A stretch of 64,000 bases of DNA, taken from NCBI GenBank assembly GCA_030278955.1, contig JAOANR010000002.1, forward strand, positions 21,872,057 to 21,936,056, in the 5' to 3' direction. How positions within the stretch are numbered: position 1 is the first letter of the stretch; the number at the start of each line of letters is the position of its first letter. Below, piece after piece: positions 22,675 through 34,162 of the stretch. Origin of the DNA: Hygrophila difformis. Taxonomy: Eukaryota; Streptophyta; Magnoliopsida; Lamiales; Acanthaceae. The translations under genes and the position numbers were made by a program. Below the pieces are notes generated by a model. That model was not told where the DNA came from. It worked only from the letters and a program-made list of their open reading frames with translations, and did not search any database.

Positions 22675-23803
22675 TCATTGAGCTGGCAAGTCAGCTTGAT
22701 CGATGTCGTTCAATCGTCCTACGGCTCTTCCTCGATTTCCTTGTTGAGGGTTTACCAGATCTAGCCTCGTCTCAATCATCTCTTCACGAACATCGCATCC
22801 TCTAATCATGTGGTCTCCCCCACCACATCTATAACAAGTTCCACGCCTTGGGCATGCGCGTACCAGATGGGCTTGGTGGCACTGCGGGCAACGTGGTATG
22901 GTTGTACGACGTATGCCATTTCTCCCATTATTGAAATCTTTATTCTCGTTCTTCTTTGGCTCATTGGACCTGTCTTGTCCATCGTTATTGCTCCGATTCT
23001 TTTTCTCAAATCCTTGCGAGTCCTTGCTCGACTCCCCATTTTCTTTACGCTTCAGTTGCTGGACTCGATCAATTGCTACGGCGCCATCATAAATCGTCTG
23101 TAGGTTCGTGAATTGTCCTACTGCAAGTATCTCCCGGATACTAAGGTTCGGACCCATCTCGAATTTCTGAGCCTTGTCAGAGTCGGTTGGTACTATCCTC
23201 GTAGCAAATCGTACCAATTCCTTGAATTTGGTGTAGTACTCTTGTACTGTTTGCGCACCTTGTCTGAGGTTGATGAACTCCTCGTATTTCGCAGTCTTGG
23301 TGCTCAGTGGGTAGAATCTTTCCTTCAAGGCTTCCTTAAGTTCTTCCCAGGTGTAGGCTTCTTCGTCTTCCTCTGAATTCGTTCGAAGGTTTTTCCACCA
23401 CTCATCGGCTTCGCCTCCTAAGTAGTAGGTCGCCACGTGTATCTTCTCATCATCAGGGCATTTGATAGCATTCAAAAGCTCATCAAAGGTACGGATCCAA
23501 CCTTCCAACTTGGCCGGGTCCTCTTGGCCGTCATAATGGGGTGGGTTGTAGGAGTTTACCAATGCCAAGTAGTTGACTTGGGCTACTGGCGGAGGTACTG
23601 CTGCTTGTGCCCTATGCACCTCCGCATTTCCTAATGGTACAAGGGCTTCCTCTACAGTTTTCTAAACATTCTTCCATGTTGTTGGGTTCAGGAGGCACTC
23701 GTTCTCCTAGGTTCTAAGGAATCTCATTGTTGTTAGGTACGTTTGGGAGGTCAGTGTCAGTGCCGTTTGGGCTTACCTTCCTCAGTTTTCTTCTAGGTGC
23801 CAT
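22675..23803 (-). pseudogene. gag of TRG-2, broken near N-terminus
   Basis: Close relative of the TRG-1 gag. The ancestral ATG survives at 23803 (MAPRRKLRK), but an in-frame TAG (from a Gln codon) and a one-base insertion about 110-150 nt downstream disconnect it. The remaining 314-residue frame (23619-22675) has the capsid motifs DPAKLEGWIRTFDELL and GGEADEWW and two knuckles. CPQCHQAHLVRAC has a Cys-Cys-His-Cys set with one residue fewer than usual; in CYRCGGGDHMIRGC all ligands are intact. There is no protease. Confidence 0.85.
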
Positions 23804-24114
23804 TCTCTGTTATCAAGCACGGGAAAATGAGTTTCTAAGTGATCAAGATCTAGGACTAAGGCAAAGTTAGTCTTTAGCAAGCGCTCCTAAGTCAAGGTCA
23901 TGTCGAGTTCTAAGGTAGGAGTGTTTCTTATCACCGATAATCACATAAAAATAGTTAGTGTAAATATTTATGTATATATGCAATGCAATGCAATCCCCCC
24001 CGAAGCTAATGTATATTTTATTTATATCTATTCTCCATGGATTTAAAAATAAGTTTATTCCATGGAGGTAATATTTTTAAAATTTAAAAATAATAATAGT
24101 AGTTAAAAGTCTTG

Positions 24115-24446
24115 GACCTCTATATTGGGCCAAAATAATAAACATTAGAGCTTTATTTAAAAATACAGGTATTGGGCCTTAAAACAATTGGGCTTAAAAG
24201 AATTGAGCCCACAATAGTAAGTGTATAAAGTATTGGGCTAAAAATAATTTCTTGGGCTTCTTTAAAAAATATTTGGGCTTCTAAAAATTTTTGGGCTAAA
24301 AATTTGGGCCTTAACTTCAAAATAATAATTGGGCTCTTTAAAATATATTACTAGTTTAGAAATAATAACTTTAAAAATAATAATACTTAAAAATAATAGT
24401 TTAAAAATATTCGGGGCTCTTTAAAATAATAGCTTTAAAATATTCC
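24115..24446 (-). promoter_or_regulatory. TGGGCY motif cluster in TRG-2 leader
   Basis: About ten TGGGCC/TGGGCT motifs in an AT-rich leader between PBS and gag, positioned as in TRG-1. Confidence 0.45.
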
Positions 24447-24448
24447 GG

Positions 24449-24460
24449 GCTCTGATACCA
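24449..24460 (-). other. PBS of TRG-2 (tRNA-iMet)
   Basis: Minus strand TGGTATCAGAGC, 3 nt from the LTR end. Confidence 0.92.
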
Positions 24461-25159
24461 ACTTTTTACACCCCCGTTTTTGGTAACCCAGGTCGGGATG
24501 TCACCGCCACACCTCCCTAGCAAGGCACAGTTTCTCCGAGCTTGCTAAAGAGATGCAAGGCTATGGTTTTTCAGAATTTAAAACATTCAAATAGCCCATT
24601 GTAATATGACTTAAAAATAATAATATCAAAGTTGCAGCGGAAAATAATATTTAAATACATGTATTGCAGCGGAATTTAAATTGGGCCAACACGGCCAAAG
24701 CACGGGTTAAACATACACGTTCATGCAAGTTCTAGTCAAATGCAAAAATTCTAAAATAATGTATCTTTCCAAGATTCCCATGTATGCATATGATGCATAA
24801 TCCTCAACTCTGAAACAAAAGGGAAAAAACAATGTGGTTTGGTCAGCAAAACGTGCTGAGTAAGTTAACACCTAATATGATCAAGGGGTTTCAAAGCCTT
24901 TAATTAAATTTAATAAAAACATGCTTGTAGGTAATACACAATTTAAGTTGATCATCCACTAATAAATAAATGGCATAATTTAAAACAAAGATTTCCACGT
25001 GATCATAATTCAACTTACATGGTAAAATAATTGCAAGGCATAAAGGCATAATTTGAACAAAGAAAATACTCAAGTCTTTTAATTTCCTCATGACTTCATG
25101 ATTTGGTATTTTCAGGATTTCCCTCTTTCACTTTTGTTCGATATGATCTAGTATAGTTT

Positions 25160-25465
25160 GTTCTTGGGGAAAACGAACCCGCAAGAATTTAAACTCATGC
25201 CAGGGAAATCGAACCCATAGGATTCAACACACGTCCTGGGGAATCGAATCCGCAGGAATTGACAGACATCCTGGGGAATTGAACCCGCAGGAACACATAC
25301 ACCCTGGGGAATCGAACCCGCAAGGTAAGATAGACACACATCCTGGGGAATTGAACCCGCAGGGAAACATACACCCTGGGGAATCGAACCCGCAAGGTAA
25401 GATAGACATCCTGGGGAATTGAACCCGCAGGGACACAGACGCCTTGGGGAATCGAACCCGCAAGG
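25160..25465 (-). repeat. Array of T-arm-like hairpins (TRG-2 5' LTR)
   Basis: Nine units, nearly the same order as at 20066-20371, so this array length was set before insertion. The second unit has lost pairing. Confidence 0.85.
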
Positions 25466-25527
25466 TAAGAACACATTTCACAAATTTCACAAGTCTCTCA
25501 AAGAACACATTTCGCAAATTTCACAAG

Positions 25528-25532
25528 TCTCT
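25528..25532. repeat. TSD (TCTCT), left copy, of Chr-1
   Basis: TCTCT recurs at 34158-34162, after the CA end of Chr-1. Confidence 0.93.
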
Positions 25533-28126
25533 TGTAACACCCCGGATTTGATAACCCAGGCCGGGATGTCACCGCCACACCTCCCTAGCAAGACACGGCT
25601 TCTCCGAGCTTACTAAAGAGATGCAAGGCTTATGGGTACTTAAAGGATTTTAAAACATTTCAATATTGAGTCCGGAAAATAATAATACTTAGTTTCAAAA
25701 TACGGAATAGTAATCATCCATGCATGTCATAGAGTAAATAATGCAGCGGAAAAGTAATCACGGCCAACATGGCCAAAACTCGGGTTTAACAGGCCCGATT
25801 TAACAGTATTGAAATGCAAGAGATAAAGTGTTCATGAAAAGTTTTCCCCCAATGCATGAGCATGCATCACTCGACATACTCTGTAAAAGAAAAATAACAA
25901 CGGGTTTATCAGTATAAAAATATACCGAGTAAGTTAATTCCTAACTAAACAATTAAGGGGTTGCATGTGTCTAATTAAAAGTCAGACTTTTTATGCATAT
26001 TATAATTTATTTAAAATTTATAGATTACTTGCAGCGGAAAGACATGATTATTATATTAAACTAGAATATGGAATTTTAAACCATAACTTATTAGTATAAT
26101 TTAAAAGCATGATAAATAAATACAATTTAATTAAATACACACACAAGTCTTTTAATACTATCCCGATAACTAAGAAGAGGACATCATACCGGGGAGATCA
26201 CTAACGAGGCAATCTCAAAACATAAGACCACTAACGAGACACTCTAAATAAATGGGGGACCACTAACGAGGCAGTCTCAATGATCGTAGGACCACTAACG
26301 AGGCGATCCAAATAAATACACAGCGCGCGAGATCACTAATGAGGCAATCTTAGATAGTAGGGAGACCACTAACGAGGCAGTCTAAAAATAATAATAGCAT
26401 GAGGATCGGCTCAGCCTAGTGAACGGGATATTTCGAAAGTTCATGTTTCATTGTTTACAAGATATTCGATATCGCGATTCATAGTTCGAGTTTTCTTAAG
26501 TTCGAAAAATTCCAAATGTCAAAGGTTACACCTTTTTAAATTAAAATTTCACCTTCTAACCAAAATTTCTGAAATTAATACAGTAGTTCAAGAACACCTT
26601 TACGAACAACTTTCATGCTTTGAGTTTCTCCAAAGAAGGTTTCGAAACGAGTCAAAATTTGAGTTCTTTACAAGGAAGGATTTCTGCCCGAAAAATTGAT
26701 TTCGACACAGTTTTGTCCAAGGCCGATTAAAAATTCATAATAAGACCAATTGATCCGAAATTTTTACAGGTTGTAGAAAACATCTTAATGAACAACTTTC
26801 ATGTTTTAAGTTTTCGGAAATAATGAGATTTAGATGTTAAAAAATCATCATCAATACACTGATCACGCTCGGATTCAAAAATCGGTTTTACGCAGGTTCT
26901 GTATTCGTCCGATTTGACATATCAAATGAACTCCAAAATTCATGAAATTTTATATGTATAATCTAGACACAATTTTCTAGAACTTTTGTTTAGAAATTCA
27001 AGTTAAATCAGTTTATAAACGGGTGAAAAATATGCATCAAGTCGAGTCATTAAAACTGTCAGGATTTTGAACGTTCGGTTTTTACACAGAAACTTTACGT
27101 CGCGATTTCGGGTATCAAACCTTTATGTCAATGGCTGAAATTTTGACACAAGTTAGATTAGAGTTTTACGAACAAAATATATGTTGAAAAGTTTTTGGTT
27201 TGATTCCTAAAGATAGAGTTTTCATCGAGTTACTGAAATTGGTCGAAAATAGGTTTTTTAAAAACCGATTTTAGTTACGTGTCTAGATCTTTTAATTTAA
27301 ACGACAAGAAACCACAACAATTGAAGAGTAAGGTCTTAACTTACCTAGTTAGAGAATAGAGTTGCTTTAAGGGCTTTCCGGACGTCCTAAGGTCGCGATG
27401 AACGGCCAACTTCTCCAATCGCTTTTTGTTCGTCCCCCGACGTGAAATCGTAGCAAGGAAAAGAGGATTAGATTTCGAGTTCTTGAGATTTATGGACAAA
27501 CTAAACACTATAACACAACTTACCAAGGTCCTAGAAGGCCGAGGCGTCGTCCGATCATCCCGTCTTTGCCGGAATACTCGCCGGAAAGTGAAGTCGAAGG
27601 AAATTTGGCTTGGAGAGGAAGATTGAGAGAGTCTAGGGTTTGTTTTCTGAAAATAATGGGTATGAGACACCCCAAATCCAACCTTAACCCTTCCCTCAAG
27701 GTTGTGATCGGCTTGCCACCGATAGAGGTCGGATTTTTGGCAAGAAAATCGTCATGGAAGGAAAGTTTACACCTTCTGCACCTCTGGCGCGGTGGTGATG
27801 CGCACGTATAGCTTTGTCCGCGCGGAATGCACGCGATTACCCCTCGGACGCGTCTCCCTCACCCCGCGCGGTGCCCGCGCGTGGGCGCGCGGCGTCCGAA
27901 CCGGCCGGCTCGGGCGGTCCGCGTGGTCCGTTGGGTCTTTTCTTCTTTTCTCTATCGGGTTTCTATCCTCTACGTTTTCGGTTTGACTCTTCGGGTCATT
28001 TTCGGTTCGACATTTCTATCTTTAATTTATTACGAACTCGGGTTAACGCTCGTAAGATTCCCGTGCAATAATTTATCTAATTAAATTATTTCCAATTCCT
28101 TTTAACGATTTTTCCCGGGTATTACA
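25533..28126 (-). repeat. Chr-1 3' LTR
   Basis: 2,594 bp, TGTAACACCCCGG to GGGTATTACA. It carries a six-unit hairpin array (26193-26385) and a very GC-rich block (27825-27930). No gene. Confidence 0.92.
26193..26385 (-). repeat. Array of covarying hairpins (Chr-1 3' LTR)
   Basis: Six units around a constant plus-strand loop CACTAACGAGGCA, flanked by complementary arms. GAGAT pairs with ATCTC in some units and GAGAC with GTCTC in others. Some arms are imperfect. Confidence 0.85.
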
Positions 28127-28142
28127 GTCTACCCACCTTAAG
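28127..28142 (-). other. PPT of Chr-1
   Basis: Minus strand AAGGTGGGTAGAC directly before the 3' LTR. Confidence 0.8.
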
Positions 28143-28362
28143 AATCAACTTCGTCCTCGAAGTTGTGTTTCGGTTTCCTCCAGTTAAACGTCAGAATGCT
28201 TTTGGTTATGTTTTTATTTTGTGACTTATTTCGTGACTGAACTCAGAATTTAGATTTCCAAGCTGCCTACGTACCCTGTGAAGGGATCAAGTCATAACGT
28301 AGTTCAAAACAATTTGAATTTGTTTTTCTCGGGTGTTACATCCTCCCCCCTTAAGAATACAG

Positions 28363-30345
28363 TTATGTCCCCATAACAGTGGTCTGGTCATCTTGGAAGA
28401 GGGTCGGGTAACGTTGCTTCATGTCGGCTTCCAATTCCCATGTCGCCGTCTCCGTTTCGTGGTTAGACCAAAGGACCTTGACCATCCTCACGGTCTTATT
28501 TCTTGTTACCCTCTCCTTCATGTCGAGTATTCGTACCGGAACTTCCTCGTAGCTCAAGTCATCATCTAACTCGATTTCTTCTGGTTGGAGCACATGGCTT
28601 GGATCGTGCACATACTTTTTCAATTGTGAGACATGGAACACATTGTGGACACGAGCAAATTGTGGTGGCAATGCTAGCCGGTACGCTAGATTTCCCACTC
28701 TTTCTAGGATCTCATACGGTCCTATGTATCGTGGGCTCAATTTCCCTCGTTTGCCGAAGCGCATCACACCCTTCATTGGTGACACCTTCAGCATGACTTT
28801 ATCGTTGACTTGAAATTCCAAGTCTTGCCGTCTTACGTCCGCATAACTCTTTTGCCGGTCCTGAGCGGCTCTCATCTTTCCCTGAATTATCTTGATTTGT
28901 TGAGCAATGTCCTCAATGAGTTGTGGTCCAACTTCCATAGTCCTACTGCTCTCCTCCCAGCTCAACGGACTTCAGCACTTGCGTCCATACAGTGCCTCGA
29001 AAGGTGTCATGCCGATGCTAGCGTGGTAACTATTGTTGTAGGAAAACTCAATTAAACGTAAATGGTTTAACCAACTTCCTTTAAAGTCTAGCACACACGC
29101 TATCAGCATGTCTTCCAACGTTTGCATCGTTCTCTCCGTTTGCCCGTCCGTCATGGGGTGGAACGCGGTACTCATCTTTATTTTCGTACCGAGGGCGTCT
29201 TGTAGTTTTGTCCAAAAATGTGAGATAAATCTATTATCCCTATCCGAGATGATGTCGTGTGGTACTCCATGTCGTCGTACCACATTGTCGACATACGCTT
29301 TTGCCAATTGGTCCATGGACCAAGTATCCTTCATTGGGATGAATATGGCAGCTTTTGTTTATCTATCCACGATCACCCAAATTTTATTCATCGCTTTTGG
29401 TGATCGTGGTAACCCCGAAACGAAATCCATGGAAATGCTATCCCATTTCCAACTCGGGATTTCCAATGGTTGCATTAGCCCTAGGTGTTTTTGGCGTACT
29501 GCCTTGATCTTCTGGCAGGTAAGGCATCTCGCCACAAATTCGGCTACCTCTCTCTTCATGTTCGGCCACCAATAGTTCTTCTTTAAGTCCTTGTACAGCT
29601 TGTCGCCTCCGGGATGGACCGAGTATGGGGTATTATGGCCTTCCTCCATCACTTTTTGCTTCAGGTCCACGCAATTCCGTGGTATACACCATCTTCCCTT
29701 GAAGCAGGTGCTTCTGTCCTCATGAATTTTAAAATCTATTGCCTTTCCTTCGGCAATGTCCTTCCTAATTCCATCCAACTTCTCATCACCCGGTTGGGCG
29801 AGTCGTATTTCATCGAATATGGTAGGTCCCACTACCATTGCGTTGACGACTTCGTTTACCGTGCCAGAATGCACCAACTCTAGACTTAATTTTGCTAAGT
29901 CCTTGTACAACTCGGCCGATATCACGAGTGAATTCGCCACGTGTTGAGTCTTTCGACTCAGGCCATCGGCTACAACGTTGGCTTTTCCTTCGTAATAAGC
30001 AATCTGCAGGTCATAATCCTTGATTAACTCCAACCATCTTCTCTGCCTCAAATTCAGCTCTTTCTGCGTGAATATGTACTTGAGGCTCTTATGGTCGGTG
30101 AACATCCGACACTTCTGCCCATAGAGATAGTGTCTCCATATCTTTAAGGCGAACACGACCGCGGCGAGCTCTAAGTCGTGCGTCGGGTAGTTTTCTTCGT
30201 GTGGTTTTAGTTGACGCGATGCGCATGCTATAACCCTTTGATCTTGCATTAGCATGCATCCCAATCCCTCATTCGAGGCGTCGCTATACACCTCGAAGTC
30301 TCCATCCTCAGATGGTAATGCCAATACTGGCGCTGTGGTAAGTCG
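28363..30345 (-). pseudogene. Chr-1 RNase H-integrase-chromodomain
   Basis: The end of a chromovirus pol, in coding order. RNase [43 protein letters not shown] and ANVVADGLS carry the acidic residues. Integrase zinc domain: [11 protein letters not shown] then CLTCQ (HHCC). Catalytic core: [26 protein letters not shown] (DDE). C-terminus: a tail with ARVHNVFHVSQLKKY and a chromodomain-like VLWSNHETETATWELEADM (28465-28400). Breaks: a stop after VIVDR at 29359, a frame change near 29335, and a stop after YGRKC at 28972. Upstream coding is lost; only the last RT residues before ALPSED remain. The chromodomain points to the Tekay/Del-like branch. Confidence 0.88.
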
Positions 30346-30643
30346 TTTACGTTAAGGGTATAAGGGTTGAAACGTTGAGACCCTAGGTTTTAGGATTTAG
30401 GGTTCGAGGTACCTTGTCGATTTGTTATGCATATATAGATATGTTGTTTGTTTATTGTTATCTTGTTCCCTTGGTTGGTTGAGTTTCAATGAAATAAAAT
30501 ATAAAGATTGTGTATAAAATAGATGCTTGTGAATTTATTGCTTAATAGGGAACTTTATTCGGTACAAGCGATAGGAATCAAAATGCTGAGAATAGTTCGG
30601 GAAAATAGAAAAGAGAACAATAGGAATAATGTATCAATAATCC
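30346..30643. other. Unassigned segment at the Chr-1 deletion join
   Basis: No gene. It contains a telomere-like stretch GGTTTTAGGATTTAGGGTT near 30393-30412 and AT-rich sequence. It is the place where RT, protease and most of gag are missing. Confidence 0.4.
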
Positions 30644-31171
30644 CTAAGCCTGGGGAGGGTAGGTGGTCGGATCCTCCATGGGGTCATCCTCGTCACTCGA
30701 ATCCTCGATGGTGCCCGTGGCAAGGGGCCCATGGAACATTGGGCTTGCTGGCCAATCGGGCCCAGCAGCAGGAGCAGGATCGAGGGCGGCAACTGGAGTA
30801 GGGGCGGCTGCAGGGACAGCGACAGGATCAGCAACGGGGCTAGCTACAGGAGGAGCTCCTGGGCTAAGAGGGGCATGTGGGAACAAGATATCCCTCAGGT
30901 TAAGCAGTTCATTTCCCAAGATCCCTGCTTGAGTCTCTATGCCGTCAATCTGGGTCCGGAGCTCAGTCTCGCGGGTCTGGAGTTCGTTGATTTGAATTTG
31001 GAGTTGGGTCAGATCTTGATGCCCTGCTTCCCTCAGATTAGTCAGGTGGCCCATGTTAGCCTCCATTTGTTCTACCCTTAGCCTGAAGTTGTTCACGTTT
31101 TGAGGGGTTTCGAGGTATGCTTCAATCAATCTCATTAGAAGGTTGATCATGTTCACGTTTGGTGCGGCCAT
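30644..31171 (-). CDS. Coiled-coil, Pro/Ala-rich 175-residue ORF of Chr-1
   Basis: Open from ATG (31171) to stop. It lies where gag would begin, after a 370-nt leader. Residues 1-35 are hydrophobic and helical (MINLLMRLIEAYLETPQNV). Residues 30-100 look like a coiled coil with leucine/glutamine heptads (QIQINELQTRETELRTQIDG). Residues 110-150 are Pro/Ala/Val-rich (AAAPTPVAALDPAPAAGPDW) and the tail is acidic (EDSSDEDDPMED). I do not recognise a zinc knuckle or the capsid core. It may be the N-terminal part of an atypical gag cut by the deletion, or a separate small ORF. Being open in an otherwise broken element, it may simply be young or short. Confidence 0.55.
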   Translation of the reverse strand: MAAPNVNMINLLMRLIEAYLETPQNVNNFRLRVEQMEANMGHLTNLREAGHQDLTQLQIQINELQTRETELRTQIDGIETQAGILGNELLNLRDILFPHAPLSPGAPPVASPVADPVAVPAAAPTPVAALDPAPAAGPDWPASPMFHGPLATGTIEDSSDEDDPMEDPTTYPPQA

Positions 31172-31535
31172 CTAATGTTAACAAGGTAGGTTAGAGTTAG
31201 AATATGTTTTAGGCGAGATTAGATAGGAATTTAAATCAACATGCAATATGCAAGTGCAAGTTCTCTCCCCAATTAAAATTTAATTTATCCATGTGTTTAA
31301 AAATAAATTTACTACATGGGTAATAATAAAAGTTGGGTATCTATAGTGGACCAGAAATTTTAATATTTCTTTGGCTAAAATATTGGGCTACGTAGAAATA
31401 TTTTTTTTTGGGGTTAAAGTAACACTAGTAGTTTTAAAAATGATATATTTAAAAATAATGCTGGGTTTTAAAATAATGGTACCAAAATAATAATATTAAT
31501 ATTAATAATAATAATAGCTTTAAAATATATTCCGG
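31172..31535 (-). other. Chr-1 leader
   Basis: AT-rich noncoding leader between PBS and the 175-codon ORF, with an (AAT)n-like run near 31485-31515. It lacks the dense TGGGCY motifs of the TRG leaders. Confidence 0.6.
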
Positions 31536-31547
31536 GCTCTGATACCA
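31536..31547 (-). other. PBS of Chr-1 (tRNA-iMet)
   Basis: Minus strand TGGTATCAGAGC, 3 nt from the 5' LTR, as in the TRG elements. Confidence 0.92.
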
Positions 31548-31550
31548 ACT

Positions 31551-34157
31551 TGTAATACCCAGGATTTGATAACCCAGGCCGGGATGTCACCGCCACACCT
31601 CCCTAGCAAGACACGGCTTCTCCGAGCTTACTAAAGAGATGCAAGGCTTATGGGTACTTAAAGGATTTTAAAACATTTCAATATTGAGTCCAGAAAATAA
31701 TAATACTTAGTTTCAAAATACGGAATAGTAATCATCCATGCACGTCATAGAGTAAATAATGCAGCGGAAAAGTAATCACGGCCAACATGGCCAAAACTCG
31801 GGTTTAACAGGCCCGATTTAACAGTATTGAAATGCAAGAGATAGTGTTCATGAAAAGTTTTCCCCCAATGCATGAGCATGCATCACTCGACATACTCTGT
31901 AAAAGAAAAATAACAACGGGTTTATCAGTATAAAAATATACCGAGTAAGTTAATTCCTAACTAAACAATTAAGGGGTTGCATGTGTTTAATTAAAAGTCA
32001 GACTTTTTATGCATATTAAAATTAATTTAAAATTTATAGATTACTTGCAGCGGAAAGACATGATTATTATATAAGACTAGAATACGGAATTTTAAAGCAT
32101 AACTTAAAAGTATAATTTAAAAGCATAATTTAAAAGCATGATAAATAAATACAATTTAATTAAATACACACACAAGTCTTTTAATACTATCCCGATAACT
32201 AAGAAGAGGACATCATACCGGGAAGATCACTAACGAGACAATCTCAAAACATATGACCACTAACGAGACAGTCTAAATAAATGGGAGACCACTAACGAGG
32301 CAGTCTCAATGATCGTATGACCACTAATGAGGCGATCCAAATAAATACACAGCGCGCGAGATCACTAACGATGCAATCTCAGATAGTAGGGAGACCACTA
32401 ACGAGGCAGTCTCAAAATAATAATAGCATGAGGATCGCCTCAGCCTAGTGAACGGGATTTTTCGAAAGTTCATGTTTCATTGTTTACAAGATATTCGATA
32501 TCGCGATTCATAGTTCGAGTTTTCTTAAGTTCGAAAAATTCCAAATGTCACAGGTTACGCCTTTTTAAATTAAAATTTTCCCTTCTAACCAAAATTTCTG
32601 AAATTAATACAGTAGTTCAAGAACACCTTTACGGACAACTTTCATGTTTTGAGTTTCTCCAAATAAGGTTTCGAAACGAGTCAAAATTCGAGTTCTTTAC
32701 AAGGAAGGATTTCTGCCCGAAAAATCGATTTCGACACAGTTTAGTCCAAGGCCGATTAAAAATTCATACTAAGACCAATTGATCCGAAATTTTTATAGGT
32801 TATAGAAAGCATCTTAATGAACAACTTTCATGTTTTAAGTTTTCGGAAATAATGAGATTTAGATGTTCAAAAATCATCATCAATACACTGTTCACGCTCG
32901 GATTCAAAAATCGATTTTACGCAGGTTCTGTATTCGTCCGATTTGACATATCAAATGAACTCCGAAATTCATGAAATTTTATATGTATAATCTAGACACA
33001 ATTTTCTACAACCTTTTTTTAGAAATGCAAGTTTAATTCAGTCTATAAATGGGTAAAAATATATGCATCATGTCGAGTCATTAAAACTGTCAGGATTTTG
33101 AACGTTCGGTTTTTACACAGAAAATTTACGTCGCGATTTGGGGTACCAAACCTTTATGTCAATGGCTGAAATTTTGACACAAGTTAGATTAGAGTCTTAT
33201 GAACAAAATCTATGTTGAAAAGTTTTTGGTTTGAATTCCCGAAGATAGAGTTTTGGTCGAGTTACTGAAATTGGTCGAAAATAGGGTTTTTGAAAACCGA
33301 TTTTAGTTACGTGTCTAGATCTTTTAATTTAAACGACAAGAAACCACAAAAATTGAAGAGTAAGGTCTCAACTTACCTAGTTAGAGAATAGGGTTGCTGT
33401 AAGGGCTTTCCGGACATCCTAAGGTCGCGACGAACGGCGAACTTCTCCGATCGCTTTTTGTTCGTCCTCCGACGTGAAATCGTAGCAAGGAAAAGAGGAT
33501 TAGATTTCGAGTTCTTGAGATTTATGGACGAACTAAACACTATAACACAACTTACCAAGGTCCTAGAAGGCAGAGGCTTCGTCGGATCGTCTCGTCTTCG
33601 CCGGAATACTCGCCGGAAAGTGAAGTCGAAGGGAATTTGGCTTGGAGAGGAAGATTGAGAGAGTCTAGGGTTTGTTTTCTGAAAATAATGGGTATGAGAC
33701 ACCCCAAATCCGACTTTAACCCTTCCCTCAAGGCTGTGATCGGCTTGCCACCGATAGAGGTCAGATTTTTGGCAAGAAAATCACAATGGAAGGAAAGTTT
33801 ACACCTTCTGCACCTCTGGCGCGGTGGTGACGCGCACGTATAGCTTTGTCCGCGCGGAATGCGCGCAATCACCCCTCGGACACGTCTCCCTCACCCCGCG
33901 CGGTGGCCGCACGTGGGCGCGCGGCGTCCGAACCGGCCGGCTCGGGCGGTCCGCGTGGTCCATCAGGTCTTTTCTTCTTTTCTCTATCGAGTTTCTATCC
34001 TCTACGTTTCGGTTCGACTTTTCGGGTCATTTCTGGTTCGAAATCTCTATCTTGAATTTATTACGAACTTGGGTTAACGCTCGTAACATTCCCGTGCAAT
34101 AATTTATCTAATTAAATTATTTCCAATTCCTCTTATCGATTTTTCCCGGGTATTACA
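31551..34157 (-). repeat. Chr-1 5' LTR
   Basis: 2,607 bp and very similar to the 3' LTR throughout, suggesting a relatively recent insertion. Hairpin array at 32222-32413; GC-rich block near 33850-33960. Confidence 0.92.
32222..32413 (-). repeat. Array of covarying hairpins (Chr-1 5' LTR)
   Basis: Six units matching 26193-26385. The third and sixth read GAGAC, loop, GTCTC perfectly, where the 3' LTR copies have single mismatches. Confidence 0.85.
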
Positions 34158-34162
34158 TCTCT

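Larger units (their letters stand above)
24464..25532 (-). repeat. TRG-2 5' LTR, first part
   Basis: Matches the 3' LTR, except that the terminal plus-strand TGTAACACC has become TTTTACACC. It is interrupted at 25532 by Chr-1. It includes the T-arm-like array at 25160-25465. Confidence 0.9.
25533..34157 (-). mobile_element. Chr-1, chromovirus with internal deletion
   Basis: 8.6-kb minus-strand element: 5' LTR 31551-34157, PBS, a 175-codon ORF, RNase H/integrase/chromodomain, PPT, 3' LTR 25533-28126. Protease, RT and the usual gag are absent; the join is near 30345. The LTR outer ends are shared with the TRG family. TSD is TCTCT. Confidence 0.9.

Noticed and set aside
30390..30412. Interstitial telomere repeat
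   Set aside because: Only one or two degenerate TTTAGGG-like words; it could be chance or a telo-box.
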